DNA from: Oscillatoriales cyanobacterium
GTDB lineage: Bacteria; Cyanobacteriota; Cyanobacteriia; Cyanobacteriales; Laspinemataceae
NCBI GenBank assembly: GCA_011390955.1
Contig: JAABRM010000038.1
Location: 1 to 64,000 of the forward strand
DNA length: 64,000 nucleotides
Reading direction: 5' to 3'
The notes beneath the pieces were generated by a model. That model had not been told where the DNA came from. It did not search any database and worked only from the letters and a program-made list of their open reading frames with translations. A program made the translations under genes and the position numbers. Positions 43,446 through 53,658 of this stretch are shown here, in pieces; position 1 is the stretch's first letter, and the number at the start of each line of letters is the position of its first letter.

Positions 43446-46088
43446 GGGTATGAAGCGGATGATGCGATCGCCACCTTAAGTAAAAAAGCGGCAGCGGTGG
43501 GAACTCGCGTCAAAATTATTAGTGGCGACCAAGACTTATTCCAACTAATTGACCCCGAAAAAGGCATTACCGTCATCCATTTAAGCGGCAGTAGAAATAC
43601 CAGCCCGAAAGAATTTGGCCCCGCCGAAGTTGAAGAAAAATTAGGAATTTTACCCACGCAAGTGGTAGACTACAAAGCCCTCTGTGGGGACAAATCCGAT
43701 AATATTCCTGGAGTCAATGGCATCGGGGAAAAAACCGCCGTTAAATTACTCAACGAATATCAAAATCTGGATAATATTTATGCATCGATTGATAAAATTA
43801 AAGGCAGCTTACAGAAAAAACTGATCGAGAATAGAGAAGCGGCTTATCATTCCCGGTTTATGGCGCAAATTGTGGACAATGTACCCATAGAAGTGTCCTT
43901 AGCAGATTTTAAATTACAAGGATTTGATCCAGCGATCTCCCTGCCCTTACTGCAAAAATTAGAACTCCGTGATTTTGTCCGCCAAATCAACCAAATTCAG
44001 GAAAAATTAGGCGGAACCGTCGAGTCGAATAATAACGTAGAGTGGGCATTGCCCACCGATTCCTTATCTTCTAATCAGAATGATTTAGAGCAATCTGAGG
44101 ATATCCAACTTTCCTTATTTACTCAACCGAATATTGCCCCGAAAAACCCTCCAGTTCAAGCCACAGTTGCCCCCACAACTATCCACATCAACCAGGAACC
44201 AGAAACAAAAACCCTGGATACTAAAACCATATCCATCGATCCAGAAATCATCGACACCCTAGAAAAGCTAAACCAATTAGTTGCCAAACTAAAAACTTAT
44301 ACTAATGCCGAAATTCCCGTAGCTTGGGACACAGAAACCACCGGATTAGAACCGCGAGACGCGCAACTCGTGGGCATTGGTTGTTGTTGGGGCAACCAAA
44401 CCAATGACATGGCATATATTCCCATCGGTCACACTACCGGAAACCAGCTAGAATTGAGTGAAGTATTAGGGGCATTGCGATCGCTATTAGAAAGTAGCGA
44501 CTATCCCAAAGCTTTACAAAATGCTAAATTCGATCGCCTCATTTTCCGCTGCCAAGGGATTAATCTAGCTGGGGTAGTTTTTGATACCATGTTAGCCAGT
44601 TATTTGCTTAACCCTGATGATAGCCATACCCTCACGGATTTATCCTTGCGTTACTTATCAGGAATTGAATCACTCAGTTACAAATCCTTAAACATTCCCA
44701 AAGGGCAAACCATTGCTAATTTAGAAATTTCCCAGGTGGCGAATTACTGTGGTTTAGATGCCTATGCCACATTTTTATTAGTGCCAAAATTGCGCCAACA
44801 ACTCCAACAAATTCCCCAAATAGATAAACTCTTACAAACCGTGGAACAACCTTTAGAACCGGTCTTAGCGGACATGGAATATCAAGGAATTAGGGTTGAT
44901 AGTGCCTATTTGGGGCAACTTTCCCAACAAATTAATCAGCAATTAGAGGAAATAGAAAAAAAAGTTTATCAACTTGCGGGACAACCTTTTAATTTAAATT
45001 CTCCCAAACAAATGAGCGAGGTATTATTTAATCGCTTAAACTTAGATCCCAAAAAATCTCGCAAAATCAAAACCGGCTATTCCACAGATGCAGCAACTTT
45101 GGAAAAACTCCAAGGCGACCATGAAATAATTGATTATCTACTGGATCATCGCACTTTAGCCAAATTAAAATCAACTTATGTGGATGCTTTACCCCAATTA
45201 GTCCGTCCGGATACTCAGCGAGTACATACGGATTTTAATCAAGCGGCAACGGCTACGGGACGGCTGTCTTCTTCTAATCCTAACTTACAAAATATTCCCA
45301 TTAGAACGGAATTTTCTCGGCAAATTCGCCAAGGATTTGTCCCCGAACCCGGTTGGCTATTAGTCTCGGCGGACTATTCCCAAATAGAATTAAGAATCCT
45401 TGCCCATTTAAGTCAAGAACCTGTTTTAATTCAGGCTTATCAAAATTATCAAGATGTTCATACTTTAACCGCCCAGTTACTTTTTGAAAAAGAAACCGTG
45501 ACTGGTGAAGAACGACGTTTAGGTAAAACCATTAACTTTGGGGTAATTTATGGTATGGGGGCGCAACGGTTTGCGCGGGAAGCGGGCTTTACGGTGGCAG
45601 AAGGGAAAAAGTTTATTGCACGATTTAACCATCGCTATGCTCAAGTTTTTGCCTATTTGGAAACTCAGAAGAAAAAGGCGATCGCCCACGGTTATGTGGC
45701 GACGATTTTAGGGCGACGGCGTTATTTTACCTTTGAGTCGCCCACGTTGCAAAAACTCAAAGGGTCTAACCCTGCTGCTATTGACTTAAACCTGGGTCGA
45801 TTAACTCAGCAAGACTCGCAAAATCTTCGCGCTGCCGCCAACGCACCGATTCAAGGTTCTAGTGCTGACATCATCAAAATTGCGATGGTCAAAGTACACA
45901 AATTGTTGCAATCATACCAAGCCCGGTTACTGTTACAAGTCCATGATGAATTAGTCTTTGAAATTCCTCCCCATGAGTGGGCAGAATTGCAGCCGAAAAT
46001 TCGCCAAACAATGGAAACAGCGCTTAATTTATCTGTTCCCCTTTTAGTTGATATTCATTCTGGGCATAATTGGCTGGAAGCGAAATAA
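43104..46088 (+). CDS. polA: DNA polymerase I
   Basis: Intact 994-residue Pol I. The N-terminal 5'-3' exonuclease (about 1-290) has LLIDGHSLAFRAYYA, the YEADDAIATL metal block and GDKSDNIPGVNGIGEKTA. The 3'-5' proofreading domain (about 390-575) has Exo I DTETTGLEP, Exo II NAKFD and Exo III YCGLDAY. The polymerase domain has motif A DYSQIELRILAHLS, motif B RRLGKTINFGVIYGMG and motif C LLQVHDELVFEI, so all three activities look intact. Role: Okazaki-fragment processing and gap repair. GTG 43104 immediately follows an in-frame TAA, fixing the earliest start. Upstream, CGGTACAAT is duplicated (43050 and 43061), a possible -10 box. Its 5' end is duplicated at 40566. Confidence 0.97.
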   Translation: MSANPSKLLLIDGHSLAFRAYYAFGKSKQGGLRTSDGIPTSVCFGFLKSLLEAIDKEQPDSVAIAFDLAEPTFRHQADPTYKGDRAETPVDFIPDLANLQELLRAFNLPVITAPGYEADDAIATLSKKAAAVGTRVKIISGDQDLFQLIDPEKGITVIHLSGSRNTSPKEFGPAEVEEKLGILPTQVVDYKALCGDKSDNIPGVNGIGEKTAVKLLNEYQNLDNIYASIDKIKGSLQKKLIENREAAYHSRFMAQIVDNVPIEVSLADFKLQGFDPAISLPLLQKLELRDFVRQINQIQEKLGGTVESNNNVEWALPTDSLSSNQNDLEQSEDIQLSLFTQPNIAPKNPPVQATVAPTTIHINQEPETKTLDTKTISIDPEIIDTLEKLNQLVAKLKTYTNAEIPVAWDTETTGLEPRDAQLVGIGCCWGNQTNDMAYIPIGHTTGNQLELSEVLGALRSLLESSDYPKALQNAKFDRLIFRCQGINLAGVVFDTMLASYLLNPDDSHTLTDLSLRYLSGIESLSYKSLNIPKGQTIANLEISQVANYCGLDAYATFLLVPKLRQQLQQIPQIDKLLQTVEQPLEPVLADMEYQGIRVDSAYLGQLSQQINQQLEEIEKKVYQLAGQPFNLNSPKQMSEVLFNRLNLDPKKSRKIKTGYSTDAATLEKLQGDHEIIDYLLDHRTLAKLKSTYVDALPQLVRPDTQRVHTDFNQAATATGRLSSSNPNLQNIPIRTEFSRQIRQGFVPEPGWLLVSADYSQIELRILAHLSQEPVLIQAYQNYQDVHTLTAQLLFEKETVTGEERRLGKTINFGVIYGMGAQRFAREAGFTVAEGKKFIARFNHRYAQVFAYLETQKKKAIAHGYVATILGRRRYFTFESPTLQKLKGSNPAAIDLNLGRLTQQDSQNLRAAANAPIQGSSADIIKIAMVKVHKLLQSYQARLLLQVHDELVFEIPPHEWAELQPKIRQTMETALNLSVPLLVDIHSGHNWLEAK

Positions 46089-46095
46089 AATTTTT

Positions 46096-46245
46096 CGTTT
46101 GTTGTTGGTTGTTTGTTGTTGGTTGTTTGTTGTTGGTTGTTGGTTGTTTGTTGTTGGTTGTTGGTTGGTTGTTAATAATTATTAACTATCAATTATCGAC
46201 TATCAACTATCAACCACCAACAACCAACAACCAACCAACAACCAA
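46096..46245. repeat. TTTGTTGTTGG array and complementary CAACAACCAACC block
   Basis: GTTTGTTGTTGGTT units (46096-46172) are followed by ATCAACTATCAACCACCAACAACC units. The two halves are roughly complementary and lie between the convergent polA and histidine-kinase stop codons. Confidence 0.9.
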
Positions 46246-46248
46246 TAC

Positions 46249-49146
46249 TTAATTTTTTTGTCCTTTAACCGGCAACTCAATAATAAACTCTGTGCCTTTT
46301 CCTGGTTGAGAGGTACAGAGAAAACTGCCCCCATGTTTTTCGACGACAATCTGATGACTAATAGACAAGCCCATGCCAGTTCCTTTGCCAAGTTCTTTAG
46401 TGGTGAAAAAGGGTTCAAAAATATGCGATCGCACCTCGTCAGAAATCCCCGGCCCATTATCCGCAATATAAATTCTTACCCAAGATTCTTCCGGGTTATT
46501 TGTAGGTTGTTTGGTGGTATAAAATCGGCTAACTTCCGTGCGAATAGTAATACAATTGGGATGAGATTTGATGTCCTGAATCGACCGATGATGATTATAA
46601 TCTTCTAAGGCATCAATCGCATTACTTAACACATTCATAAACACCTGATTCAACTGTCCCGCGTAACAATTAACTTTTGGCAATCGGCCATATTCTTTTT
46701 TGATCGAAATATCTGGGCGATCGCCTGTAGCCTTGAGTCGGTGGTGCAAAATCATCAGAGTGCTGTCAATACCATCGTGGATATCCACTGGCTTCATCTT
46801 ATTTTGGTCGATGCGGGAAAAATTCTTTAAAGAAGTGACAATTTCCCGAATTCGTTCTGCCCCAACTTTCATAGAACATAGCATTTGCGGCAAATCTTCC
46901 AGGATAAATGGTAAATCGATCTCCTCAATTTTTTGACAAACTTCATCGGGTTTAATCCCAGATTTTTGATAAATATCGATCAACTCGATCAGGTCTTGAA
47001 TATATTCATTGACATGGATTAAATTACCGTAAATAAAGTTCATGGGATTATTAATTTCGTGAGCCACTCCAGCCACCAACTCCCCTAAAGCTGACATTTT
47101 TTCGCGGTGAACTAACTGGGTTTGGGTACTTTGTAACTCCAGTAAAGCTTTTTGCAATTTTGCCGCTTTATCCAAGGCATCAGCCGCCGCTTTTTTGGTT
47201 TCTTGATAGAGTTCGGCTTGTTGAATTGCGATCGCCGCTTGAGAAGCCAAATTTTGTAAAAATTCGACTTCTGAGACTTGCCAAACTCGCGGCCCTAAAC
47301 ATTCGTGAACAATGATTAATCCCCATAACCCAGTTTTGCTGAGAATAGGCACCACGATGCTGGCTTCCACCTGAAGTTGTTGCAAAAATTCCTGATGGCA
47401 AACACTCAAATTTTCCTGGGAAATATCGTCAATCGTATAGACCCGACCTTGAAGATATAAGCGGCGATAATTATCTGGAAAGCATTCTCCAGGCCCGCGA
47501 ATTCCCAAAGCCGAAGGCCAATTGTCCCGACTATCTTCGACGATCACTACCCCTTCACCCTCGGAAGTAAACTGATACATTACTACCCGGTCTGTTGACA
47601 GCAGCGATCGCACTTCGCGGGCGATCGTAGACAAAATCGTCGTTACATCTAAAGTCGAACGAATTTGATTCAGAATTTTGCCCAAAACCTTAGTGTAATC
47701 TAAAGATTGTTGCAACTGAGTCGTGCGCTGTTGTACTTGCAATTCCAGATTCGCATTCAGAGAATTAACCTGTTTATACAGCAAATATTGCGTAATAGCC
47801 ATCGAAAATTGCTGGCCAATCGATTGCACCATAGAAATCTCCGCTTTTGACCATTCGCGGACTTGATTGGTTTTGACTTCTCGCCATGCATCAAAGGATT
47901 GCCGGGGCATTAATTGTTGCACCTGAGTATTAAATTTACCCGCCCACAATCGTTCGGTTTCAATTGCGGGGCGAAAAATGGTCAAATAGCCAAATAACTG
48001 TTGACGATATTTTAGGGATAATCCTAATAACCCATGAATCTTAAAAGACTGCAATCGACGACGGAATTCCAGAGGAACCAGGGGTTGATTTTTGGCGTTT
48101 GGCCAAACCGCAAACCCTTCTTGTCCGACAAAATATTGCCATTGTTGGTCATCAAAATCATCCGGTTGTTCCCCACAAGTGAACAAGCTACTATTGAGAT
48201 CGCTGGCAACTTCAGAAACTAAACCCCGATCTGCGGTAATGTAAAGTCTGCCACCGATGCCTGATAAAGCCGCCACGATCGCTTCGAGGGCCGCTTGAAA
48301 TTCAATACTCGGTTGTGCATGAAGCAGGGTAGCAATTTGATTAATTGTCGCTTCTCGTTTTTGTTGTTCTCGCGCTTGAGTCAAGAGTGTGGACTGGGCG
48401 ATCGCGATCGAAACTTGATCGGAGACTTGTTGCAGCACTTCTAAGTCTTGGGCAGAAAACTGGAATGATTCAATATTGTGAGATACCAAAAGTCCCCAAA
48501 GTTTTTCTAAATTTTGTCCACCATTTTGTCCATCATTTCGCCCATCATTTACCCCATCATTTACCCCAATACTATTTACCAAATCATTGGATAAAAAAAT
48601 GGGAACAACTATCGAAGAATTCACCCCCATTGCTTTCAAGTAATTCGCATGACAAGGATCGATGGGGCGATACAAAATCTCAGAAACCTGGTGCCGATTA
48701 CTGAGGGCAGGCTGCATCAAGGCACGATCGGAAGCAACTTGAAACCGATCTAATCGACTCATTGTAGACAAAGATTGTAGATCCGCAGCAAATCCAGAAC
48801 TAAAACCAATTCTTCCTTCACGAAGATCGACAATTGAATGGACTCTCTCTTGAATAAATCGTTCTCTGGCTTGCCGGGGAATATCATCGGCGGGGAAATT
48901 AAGTCCTAGCATTGAAGGCAAGCGATTGTCGTGGATTGACTCCGCAATCACCTCCCCGCTACCATCTGCATAAAACCGATAGACCATCACGCGATCGGTT
49001 CCCAAGAACGACCGAATTTCTGCTGCCGTTGCTGTTAAAATCTCTGACAATTCCAAAGATTGCCGAATCCGGTTAGTGATTCGATGCTGTAAAACTGCGC
49101 GATCCAGTTTTTCTTGGATGTCCTCTGTGCGATCTATCTCTTTCAT
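46249..49146 (-). CDS. Three-GAF histidine kinase with two potential bilin-binding (CBCR-like) GAF domains
   Basis: A 965-residue soluble sensor kinase. GAF1 (about 25-255) has the phytochrome-like [12 protein letters not shown] and a Cys165-His166 pair ([13 protein letters not shown]) at the canonical chromophore position. GAF2 (about 275-460) lacks these. GAF3 (about 485-645) has Cys583-His584 (SVCHQEFL...VVPIL) and an upstream GECF (Cys555). The 28-residue Cys-Cys spacing equals that in DXCF cyanobacteriochromes such as TePixJ (Cys494/Cys522). A coiled coil, then HisKA with His696 (GVAHEINNP) and HATPase_c with NAIDAL, DNGPGIS and GTGMGLSI complete it. GAF1 holds an Asn/Asp/Gly-rich insert (about 195-215). 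Likely a light-sensing kinase; bilin binding is inferred. ATG 49146 without clear Shine-Dalgarno. No adjacent regulator. Confidence 0.9.
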   Translation of the reverse strand: MKEIDRTEDIQEKLDRAVLQHRITNRIRQSLELSEILTATAAEIRSFLGTDRVMVYRFYADGSGEVIAESIHDNRLPSMLGLNFPADDIPRQARERFIQERVHSIVDLREGRIGFSSGFAADLQSLSTMSRLDRFQVASDRALMQPALSNRHQVSEILYRPIDPCHANYLKAMGVNSSIVVPIFLSNDLVNSIGVNDGVNDGRNDGQNGGQNLEKLWGLLVSHNIESFQFSAQDLEVLQQVSDQVSIAIAQSTLLTQAREQQKREATINQIATLLHAQPSIEFQAALEAIVAALSGIGGRLYITADRGLVSEVASDLNSSLFTCGEQPDDFDDQQWQYFVGQEGFAVWPNAKNQPLVPLEFRRRLQSFKIHGLLGLSLKYRQQLFGYLTIFRPAIETERLWAGKFNTQVQQLMPRQSFDAWREVKTNQVREWSKAEISMVQSIGQQFSMAITQYLLYKQVNSLNANLELQVQQRTTQLQQSLDYTKVLGKILNQIRSTLDVTTILSTIAREVRSLLSTDRVVMYQFTSEGEGVVIVEDSRDNWPSALGIRGPGECFPDNYRRLYLQGRVYTIDDISQENLSVCHQEFLQQLQVEASIVVPILSKTGLWGLIIVHECLGPRVWQVSEVEFLQNLASQAAIAIQQAELYQETKKAAADALDKAAKLQKALLELQSTQTQLVHREKMSALGELVAGVAHEINNPMNFIYGNLIHVNEYIQDLIELIDIYQKSGIKPDEVCQKIEEIDLPFILEDLPQMLCSMKVGAERIREIVTSLKNFSRIDQNKMKPVDIHDGIDSTLMILHHRLKATGDRPDISIKKEYGRLPKVNCYAGQLNQVFMNVLSNAIDALEDYNHHRSIQDIKSHPNCITIRTEVSRFYTTKQPTNNPEESWVRIYIADNGPGISDEVRSHIFEPFFTTKELGKGTGMGLSISHQIVVEKHGGSFLCTSQPGKGTEFIIELPVKGQKN

Positions 49147-49534
49147 AGGAATTTATTAATGATCCAGACACCGCTTGCCTTTTTTGGTGATGATTTACTG
49201 TTGCCGATAACAATCAGGGCAATTTTTAAAATTATACGTCATTTGCTAACCTGTATCCAGGGGGCCTCTCCCTTGGAGTTACCAAATTGATATTTTTAAT
49301 ATTTTTGCACCAGCGACTAATCCTTGCCTAAAGAAAAACCCGATCTTGTTTATTGCAATCGGGAGCATAATCGCTCCGAAAAAACTCCGAAAAAACTTGG
49401 AAGTTTTTGCTAAATTTCATCCGATTTCAACTTAAACTTCCTAAAAAATACTGAGATGCGAGACGGAAATACTGAGATTCCATACGGAAACTCCCCCCGA
49501 CTACAGAGCCAAATCTTTTCCCCTGCTACCTGAT
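49147..49534. other. 388-bp intergenic region
   Basis: A CCCGAT..ATCGGG stem lies at about 49339-49365, with AACTCCGAAAAAA repeats (49384-49395) and near-duplicated ATACTGAGATnC..ACGGAAA units (about 49448-49491). No gene or RNA recognised. Confidence 0.45.
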
Positions 49535-50020
49535 TCAATGACACTCAAGTCGGACTCTAATTTCTTCCCGCACATTCATCAGAATTTTTCCTAAGTAATT
49601 ATGCCCGGTGCGATCGGCGCCGCATCCCCAGTAATAATCTTTGGGTGAGTCTTCTATAAGTGTTTCATCTCCTGTCGCTAAAAGTTGCTGTTGAATATCC
49701 CTGTGAGACATAAATTTTTGTAAAACTGCCGATCGCATAATCGGTCGTTTTACCTCTTCCCAGTCAGAACGCAGAATCAAGGTGCGATCGCGCAAAGCGG
49801 ATCCCTTGCGGGAATCGCGTCCTAATGCCGCTGCCGCTTCTGGGGTTGGGGCTGCCGCAATCAAGGGAATTACGAATTCATTCGGACTACCCACAAATTT
49901 TTGCGCTTGATAGTAATGTTCCACCGTTGACCAATCCGCACCATCTAAATAAATGCTGTGGGGCGAAAAATTGGACAAATAGCCATAAGGATTTTCCACC
50001 TTATAAAAATAAATCGTCAT
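49535..50020 (-). CDS. NADAR family protein (YbiA-like)
   Basis: A 161-residue protein of the NADAR (NAD- and ADP-ribose-associated) superfamily. It matches YbiA-type N-glycosidases that hydrolyse N-glycosidic bonds of early riboflavin intermediates, or, in immune contexts, remove ADP-ribose. Landmarks: N-terminal GYLSNFSPHSIYLDG, WSTVEHYYQAQKF, VIRSAVLQKF-like MRSAVLQKFMSH and C-terminal DYYWGCGADRTGHNYLGKILMNVREE. The length is normal and it is monocistronic. ATG 50020 is the only reasonable start. Confidence 0.9.
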   Translation of the reverse strand: MTIYFYKVENPYGYLSNFSPHSIYLDGADWSTVEHYYQAQKFVGSPNEFVIPLIAAAPTPEAAAALGRDSRKGSALRDRTLILRSDWEEVKRPIMRSAVLQKFMSHRDIQQQLLATGDETLIEDSPKDYYWGCGADRTGHNYLGKILMNVREEIRVRLECH

Positions 50021-50146
50021 TCTTTTAGTTAAATCTTAAATGTTGACTGTGATTGGTGATTGGTTATTGGTTGTTGATTATTCGTGATTTAAGGGGAATG
50101 ATTACCAAATAACAAATAACCACTAACCAATAACAATTATTTGATT

Positions 50147-51298
50147 TTAACCCGCAGCTAAAACCCGTTTCAAGGCTTCTAACAACAGCAGCACATTTTC
50201 TGGGCGACTATTATATCCCATCAAACCAATCCGCCAGACTTTACCAGCTAACTCACCTAAACCATTGCCAATTTCCACATTGTAGTCATGCAGCAGTTTT
50301 TGACTCACGGCCTTGCCATTGACTCCATCAGGAATTCGCACTGTGGTCAAAGTGGGCAAGCGAAATTCTTTCGCCACATGGCAAACTAACCCTAAATCCT
50401 CTAATCCTTGCCACAATAGTTCAGCATTCACACGATGACGTTCCCAGCGAGCGCCCAATCCTTCTTCAGCAATTAAGCGCAACGCCTCCCGCAACGCATA
50501 ATTCATATTAATCGGGGCGGTGTGATGGTAAGTGCGTTCATCTCCCCAATATTTGCCCAACAAGGACATATCCAAATACCAGTTAGGCACTACCGATTTA
50601 CGTTGGTGCAATTTTTCCACCGCCCGATGACTCATGGTAAACGGGCTAATTCCTGGAGGACATCCCAGACCTTTTTGACTGCAACTATAAGCCAGGTCGA
50701 TGCCCCATTCATCGATAAATAATGGCACGCCCCCCAAACTTGTCACCGTATCGACGAGTAATAAACAACCATGTTGATGACAAAGTTCGCTGACTCCTTC
50801 TAAGGGCTGACGCACCCCGGTAGAAGTTTCCGCATGGACGAGAGCGAGGATTTTCGGTTGATGGGTTTCTAACCAGGGGCGAATTTCCTCCAAGGTAAAT
50901 GCTTCGCCCCAAGGTTTCACCAGTTTCCGCACATCAGCCCCGTAACGAGTGGCCATATCCACCAGGCGATGTCCAAAGTAACCTTTCACCCCGACTAAGA
51001 CTACATCTCCCGGTTCAATGGTGTTGGCTAAGGTGGCTTCCATTGCCGCACTGCCAGCCCCACTGATGGCGATCGTCAGCCGGTTGTCCGTTTGCCACGC
51101 ATAGCGCAATAAGTCTTGGATCTCGTTCATTAGTTGGAGAAATGCCGGATCCAAATGCCCGACTTGGCGTAAACCCAGGGCAGCTAATACCCGGGGATGG
51201 GCATTCGACGGGCCAGGACCTAATAATAGTCGTGGCGGCATATCGATTTGCGGCAGTTGCGTGCGATAACGATCGCTGATTTCCATTTCTATGCTCAT
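50147..51298 (-). CDS. Alanine/serine--glyoxylate aminotransferase family protein
   Basis: A 383-residue PLP-dependent class-V aminotransferase. It probably converts glyoxylate to glycine using alanine or serine, as needed in cyanobacterial photorespiration. N-terminal LLLGPGPSNAHPRVLAALG; ISGAGSAAMEA; LVHAETSTGVRQP; LVDTVTSLGGVP (PLP ring/His-Asp region); SCSQKGLGCPPG (Schiff-base Lys); and the C-terminal RIGLMGYNSRPENV block. I chose ATG 51298 (MSIEMEISD); the frame runs 37 codons further upstream with no family similarity. Weak Shine-Dalgarno. Which amino donor is preferred is not visible. Confidence 0.92.
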   Translation of the reverse strand: MSIEMEISDRYRTQLPQIDMPPRLLLGPGPSNAHPRVLAALGLRQVGHLDPAFLQLMNEIQDLLRYAWQTDNRLTIAISGAGSAAMEATLANTIEPGDVVLVGVKGYFGHRLVDMATRYGADVRKLVKPWGEAFTLEEIRPWLETHQPKILALVHAETSTGVRQPLEGVSELCHQHGCLLLVDTVTSLGGVPLFIDEWGIDLAYSCSQKGLGCPPGISPFTMSHRAVEKLHQRKSVVPNWYLDMSLLGKYWGDERTYHHTAPINMNYALREALRLIAEEGLGARWERHRVNAELLWQGLEDLGLVCHVAKEFRLPTLTTVRIPDGVNGKAVSQKLLHDYNVEIGNGLGELAGKVWRIGLMGYNSRPENVLLLLEALKRVLAAG

Positions 51299-51419
51299 TT
51301 GTGACTTTGCCAATCCTCTACAGGCAAATTTTACAATGTGCAGACCCCGTTCTCGATCGCTCAGAAGCCCTAATGAGAGTCCGGGCGGGTTTTTTCCTTC
51401 ATATATCAAATATATCCTT

Positions 51420-51503
51420 GATTATTTGGCCGCGATTATTTGGCCGCGATTATTTGGCCGCGATTATTTGGCCGCGATTATTTGGCCGCGATTATTTTTC
51501 CGC
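51420..51503. repeat. Six 14-bp tandem units GATTATTTGGCCGC
   Basis: Five perfect copies plus one GATTATTTTTCCGC, 84 bp in total, in the divergent region between the aminotransferase and adenylate cyclase genes. The unit contains a GGCC site; period 14 = 2 x 7. Confidence 0.95.
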
Positions 51504-51681
51504 TAAAATAAACTCACTCCATTAAAATAAACTGACTCAATGAATTTACTCCTGTCCCCGGGAACCCTGACGATCTGTAGCGGGGGAGAATCAAAGCGAA
51601 AATCTCCCATGTCAGCTAATTACTAGCAAGAATTGATTCTTCAAAGGATAATAAGTCAATCAATCTGAGTGGTTCAAAGCG

Positions 51682-53658
51682 ATGTGTTCTCAAACTTCCG
51701 CGAATTTAGCGAGCCAAAATTCGGTCAAATTGCCACTGCGCTTAATGCTGATCGTCCCTTTTGCGCTACAAATTTTAGTGGCTGTGGGACTGACTGGGTG
51801 GCTCTCATGGTACAACGGCAAAAAGGCTGTAAATGAATTATCTGGTCAGTTAATGACTGAAGTCTCAACCCAGGTAGAACAGCGGTTTAAGGACTTTGAC
51901 CATACTCCCCCTCGCGCCGATCGCTTACTGACCAGTGCCGAAATGCTTGATTTGATTCACCGTTTAAACATTACTCAGGTCGCACAAATTGCGCTGATTT
52001 CTCCATCGGGAACAATTGTGGCCAGTTCATCGTCCGAGCGCTCTTCTCTTTCCAGCCCTGAAGCCCAAAGTGACCCAGTAATGAATAGCGGTGCAGGGTT
52101 AATTCATAACTCAATTCAATATTTACAAATTAATCATCAAGGCTGGGATAAAAGTAATCAACCTCAACGCTACAGTTTCCCATTCAATCGTCAGCGTTAC
52201 TTGTTACAAGTCACCCCGATCGCCACCAATGGAAATCTAGATTTGCGGTTGTTGATTTTGCTGCCAGAGTCAGTATTTATGACCCCGATTCATGCCAATA
52301 TTAGAAATACGATTTTAATCGGAATTGGGTCTTTGGGATTGGCTATTGTCATCGGTCTAATCATCGGTGAAGCAATGGGTCAGTCAATTCGCCAGTTAAC
52401 CGAGTCGAGTCAGGCGATCGCCCAAGGGAAGCCGGGGCCAACTGTTGTCAGCAGTGCGGTAAAAGAGTTAACAATTTTGGCGGATGCTTTTACTGAAATG
52501 AACCAGCAAATTCAACGAAATCACCAAAATTTTGAGGCATATAGTCAAGCATTACAACAGCAACTTGAGTCAAAAACCGAACAGTTAGAAAAAGAAATGC
52601 GCGATCGCCACATCGTCGAGCAGCAACTGCATACTTCCGAACGGAAAATACGGGCATTTTTTGAAGCCATGAATGATATTATTCTGGTGCTAGATACCGA
52701 TGGCAACTTTGAAATTGCCCCCACGAATCCCTCAGTTTTGTATGACCCGGATACGGATATTATTGGGTTAACTATTGAACATTTTTTTGTGGACGAAAAT
52801 TTTCAATATCTTCAGGAGCAAATTCAGCGGGTGTTAGAAACCCAACAAACCTTTAATTTCGATTACCACTTGACCGTTGATACCGAGGAAAAATGGTTTG
52901 CCGCCCGGGTGTCGCCGATGTCTGGAAATTCAGTCATTTGGGTAGCTAGAGATATTAGCGATCGCAAAGAAGCGGAGTTAGCCCTCCATATCGCCCAACA
53001 ACAATCAGAAAGTTTACTGCTGAATATTCTGCCTAAAACCATTGCGGAACAGTTGAAACAGTCCACGGATGCGATCGCCGAACATTTTGACGAAGTGAGT
53101 ATTTTATTCTCCGATATTGTCGGATTTACGCCTCTTTCGGCGCGGCTTTCCCCCATCGACTTAGTAAAACTGCTCAATGATATGTTTTCCAAGTTTGATA
53201 AATTAGCGGAAAAGTATCAATTAGAAAAAATTAAAACTATTGGCGATGCCTATATGGTAGCAGCCGGTTTACCTCTCAGGCGGGAAAATCATGCCCAGGC
53301 GATCGCCGAAATGGCTCTAGATATGCAAGATTCCATCCATCAATTCTGTAGGGACAATCGCGAGGAATTTCAAATTAGAATTGGCATTCATAGTGGGCCT
53401 GTGGTGGCTGGGGTCATTGGCAAGAAAAAGTTTATTTATGACTTATGGGGCGATACGGTAAATGTTGCCTCCCGGATGGAATCATCGGGAACTCCCGGCA
53501 GAATTCAAATTAGCTCTGACACTTATGAATTATTAAAAGATCGGTATATTGTAGAAAAACGCGGTCAGATTTCGGTCAAAGGCAAGGGAGAAATGATCAC
53601 CTATTGGCTTGTGGGGAGAAAATCAGAACAAATCTTCTCTGTCCATCAAGAAACATAA
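51682..53658 (+). CDS. Membrane-bound class III adenylate cyclase (HAMP-PAS-CYC)
   Basis: A 658-residue receptor-type cyclase. Two membrane segments (about 20-43 and 211-232, GIGSLGLAIVIGLIIGEAMG) enclose an extracytoplasmic sensor domain. HAMP (about 232-285), coiled coil, PAS (about 325-430, IRAFFEAMNDIILVLDTDG), then the cyclase domain (about 450-640). Both metal Asp residues are present (FSDIVGF Asp478; TIGDAYM), as are the adenine-specifying Lys (EKIKTIG) and Asp (YDLWGDTVN), and the transition-state Asn/Arg (NVASRMES). Adenylate rather than guanylate cyclase is therefore predicted, making cAMP. ATG 51682, weak Shine-Dalgarno. The 14-bp array lies upstream. Confidence 0.94.
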   Translation: MCSQTSANLASQNSVKLPLRLMLIVPFALQILVAVGLTGWLSWYNGKKAVNELSGQLMTEVSTQVEQRFKDFDHTPPRADRLLTSAEMLDLIHRLNITQVAQIALISPSGTIVASSSSERSSLSSPEAQSDPVMNSGAGLIHNSIQYLQINHQGWDKSNQPQRYSFPFNRQRYLLQVTPIATNGNLDLRLLILLPESVFMTPIHANIRNTILIGIGSLGLAIVIGLIIGEAMGQSIRQLTESSQAIAQGKPGPTVVSSAVKELTILADAFTEMNQQIQRNHQNFEAYSQALQQQLESKTEQLEKEMRDRHIVEQQLHTSERKIRAFFEAMNDIILVLDTDGNFEIAPTNPSVLYDPDTDIIGLTIEHFFVDENFQYLQEQIQRVLETQQTFNFDYHLTVDTEEKWFAARVSPMSGNSVIWVARDISDRKEAELALHIAQQQSESLLLNILPKTIAEQLKQSTDAIAEHFDEVSILFSDIVGFTPLSARLSPIDLVKLLNDMFSKFDKLAEKYQLEKIKTIGDAYMVAAGLPLRRENHAQAIAEMALDMQDSIHQFCRDNREEFQIRIGIHSGPVVAGVIGKKKFIYDLWGDTVNVASRMESSGTPGRIQISSDTYELLKDRYIVEKRGQISVKGKGEMITYWLVGRKSEQIFSVHQET

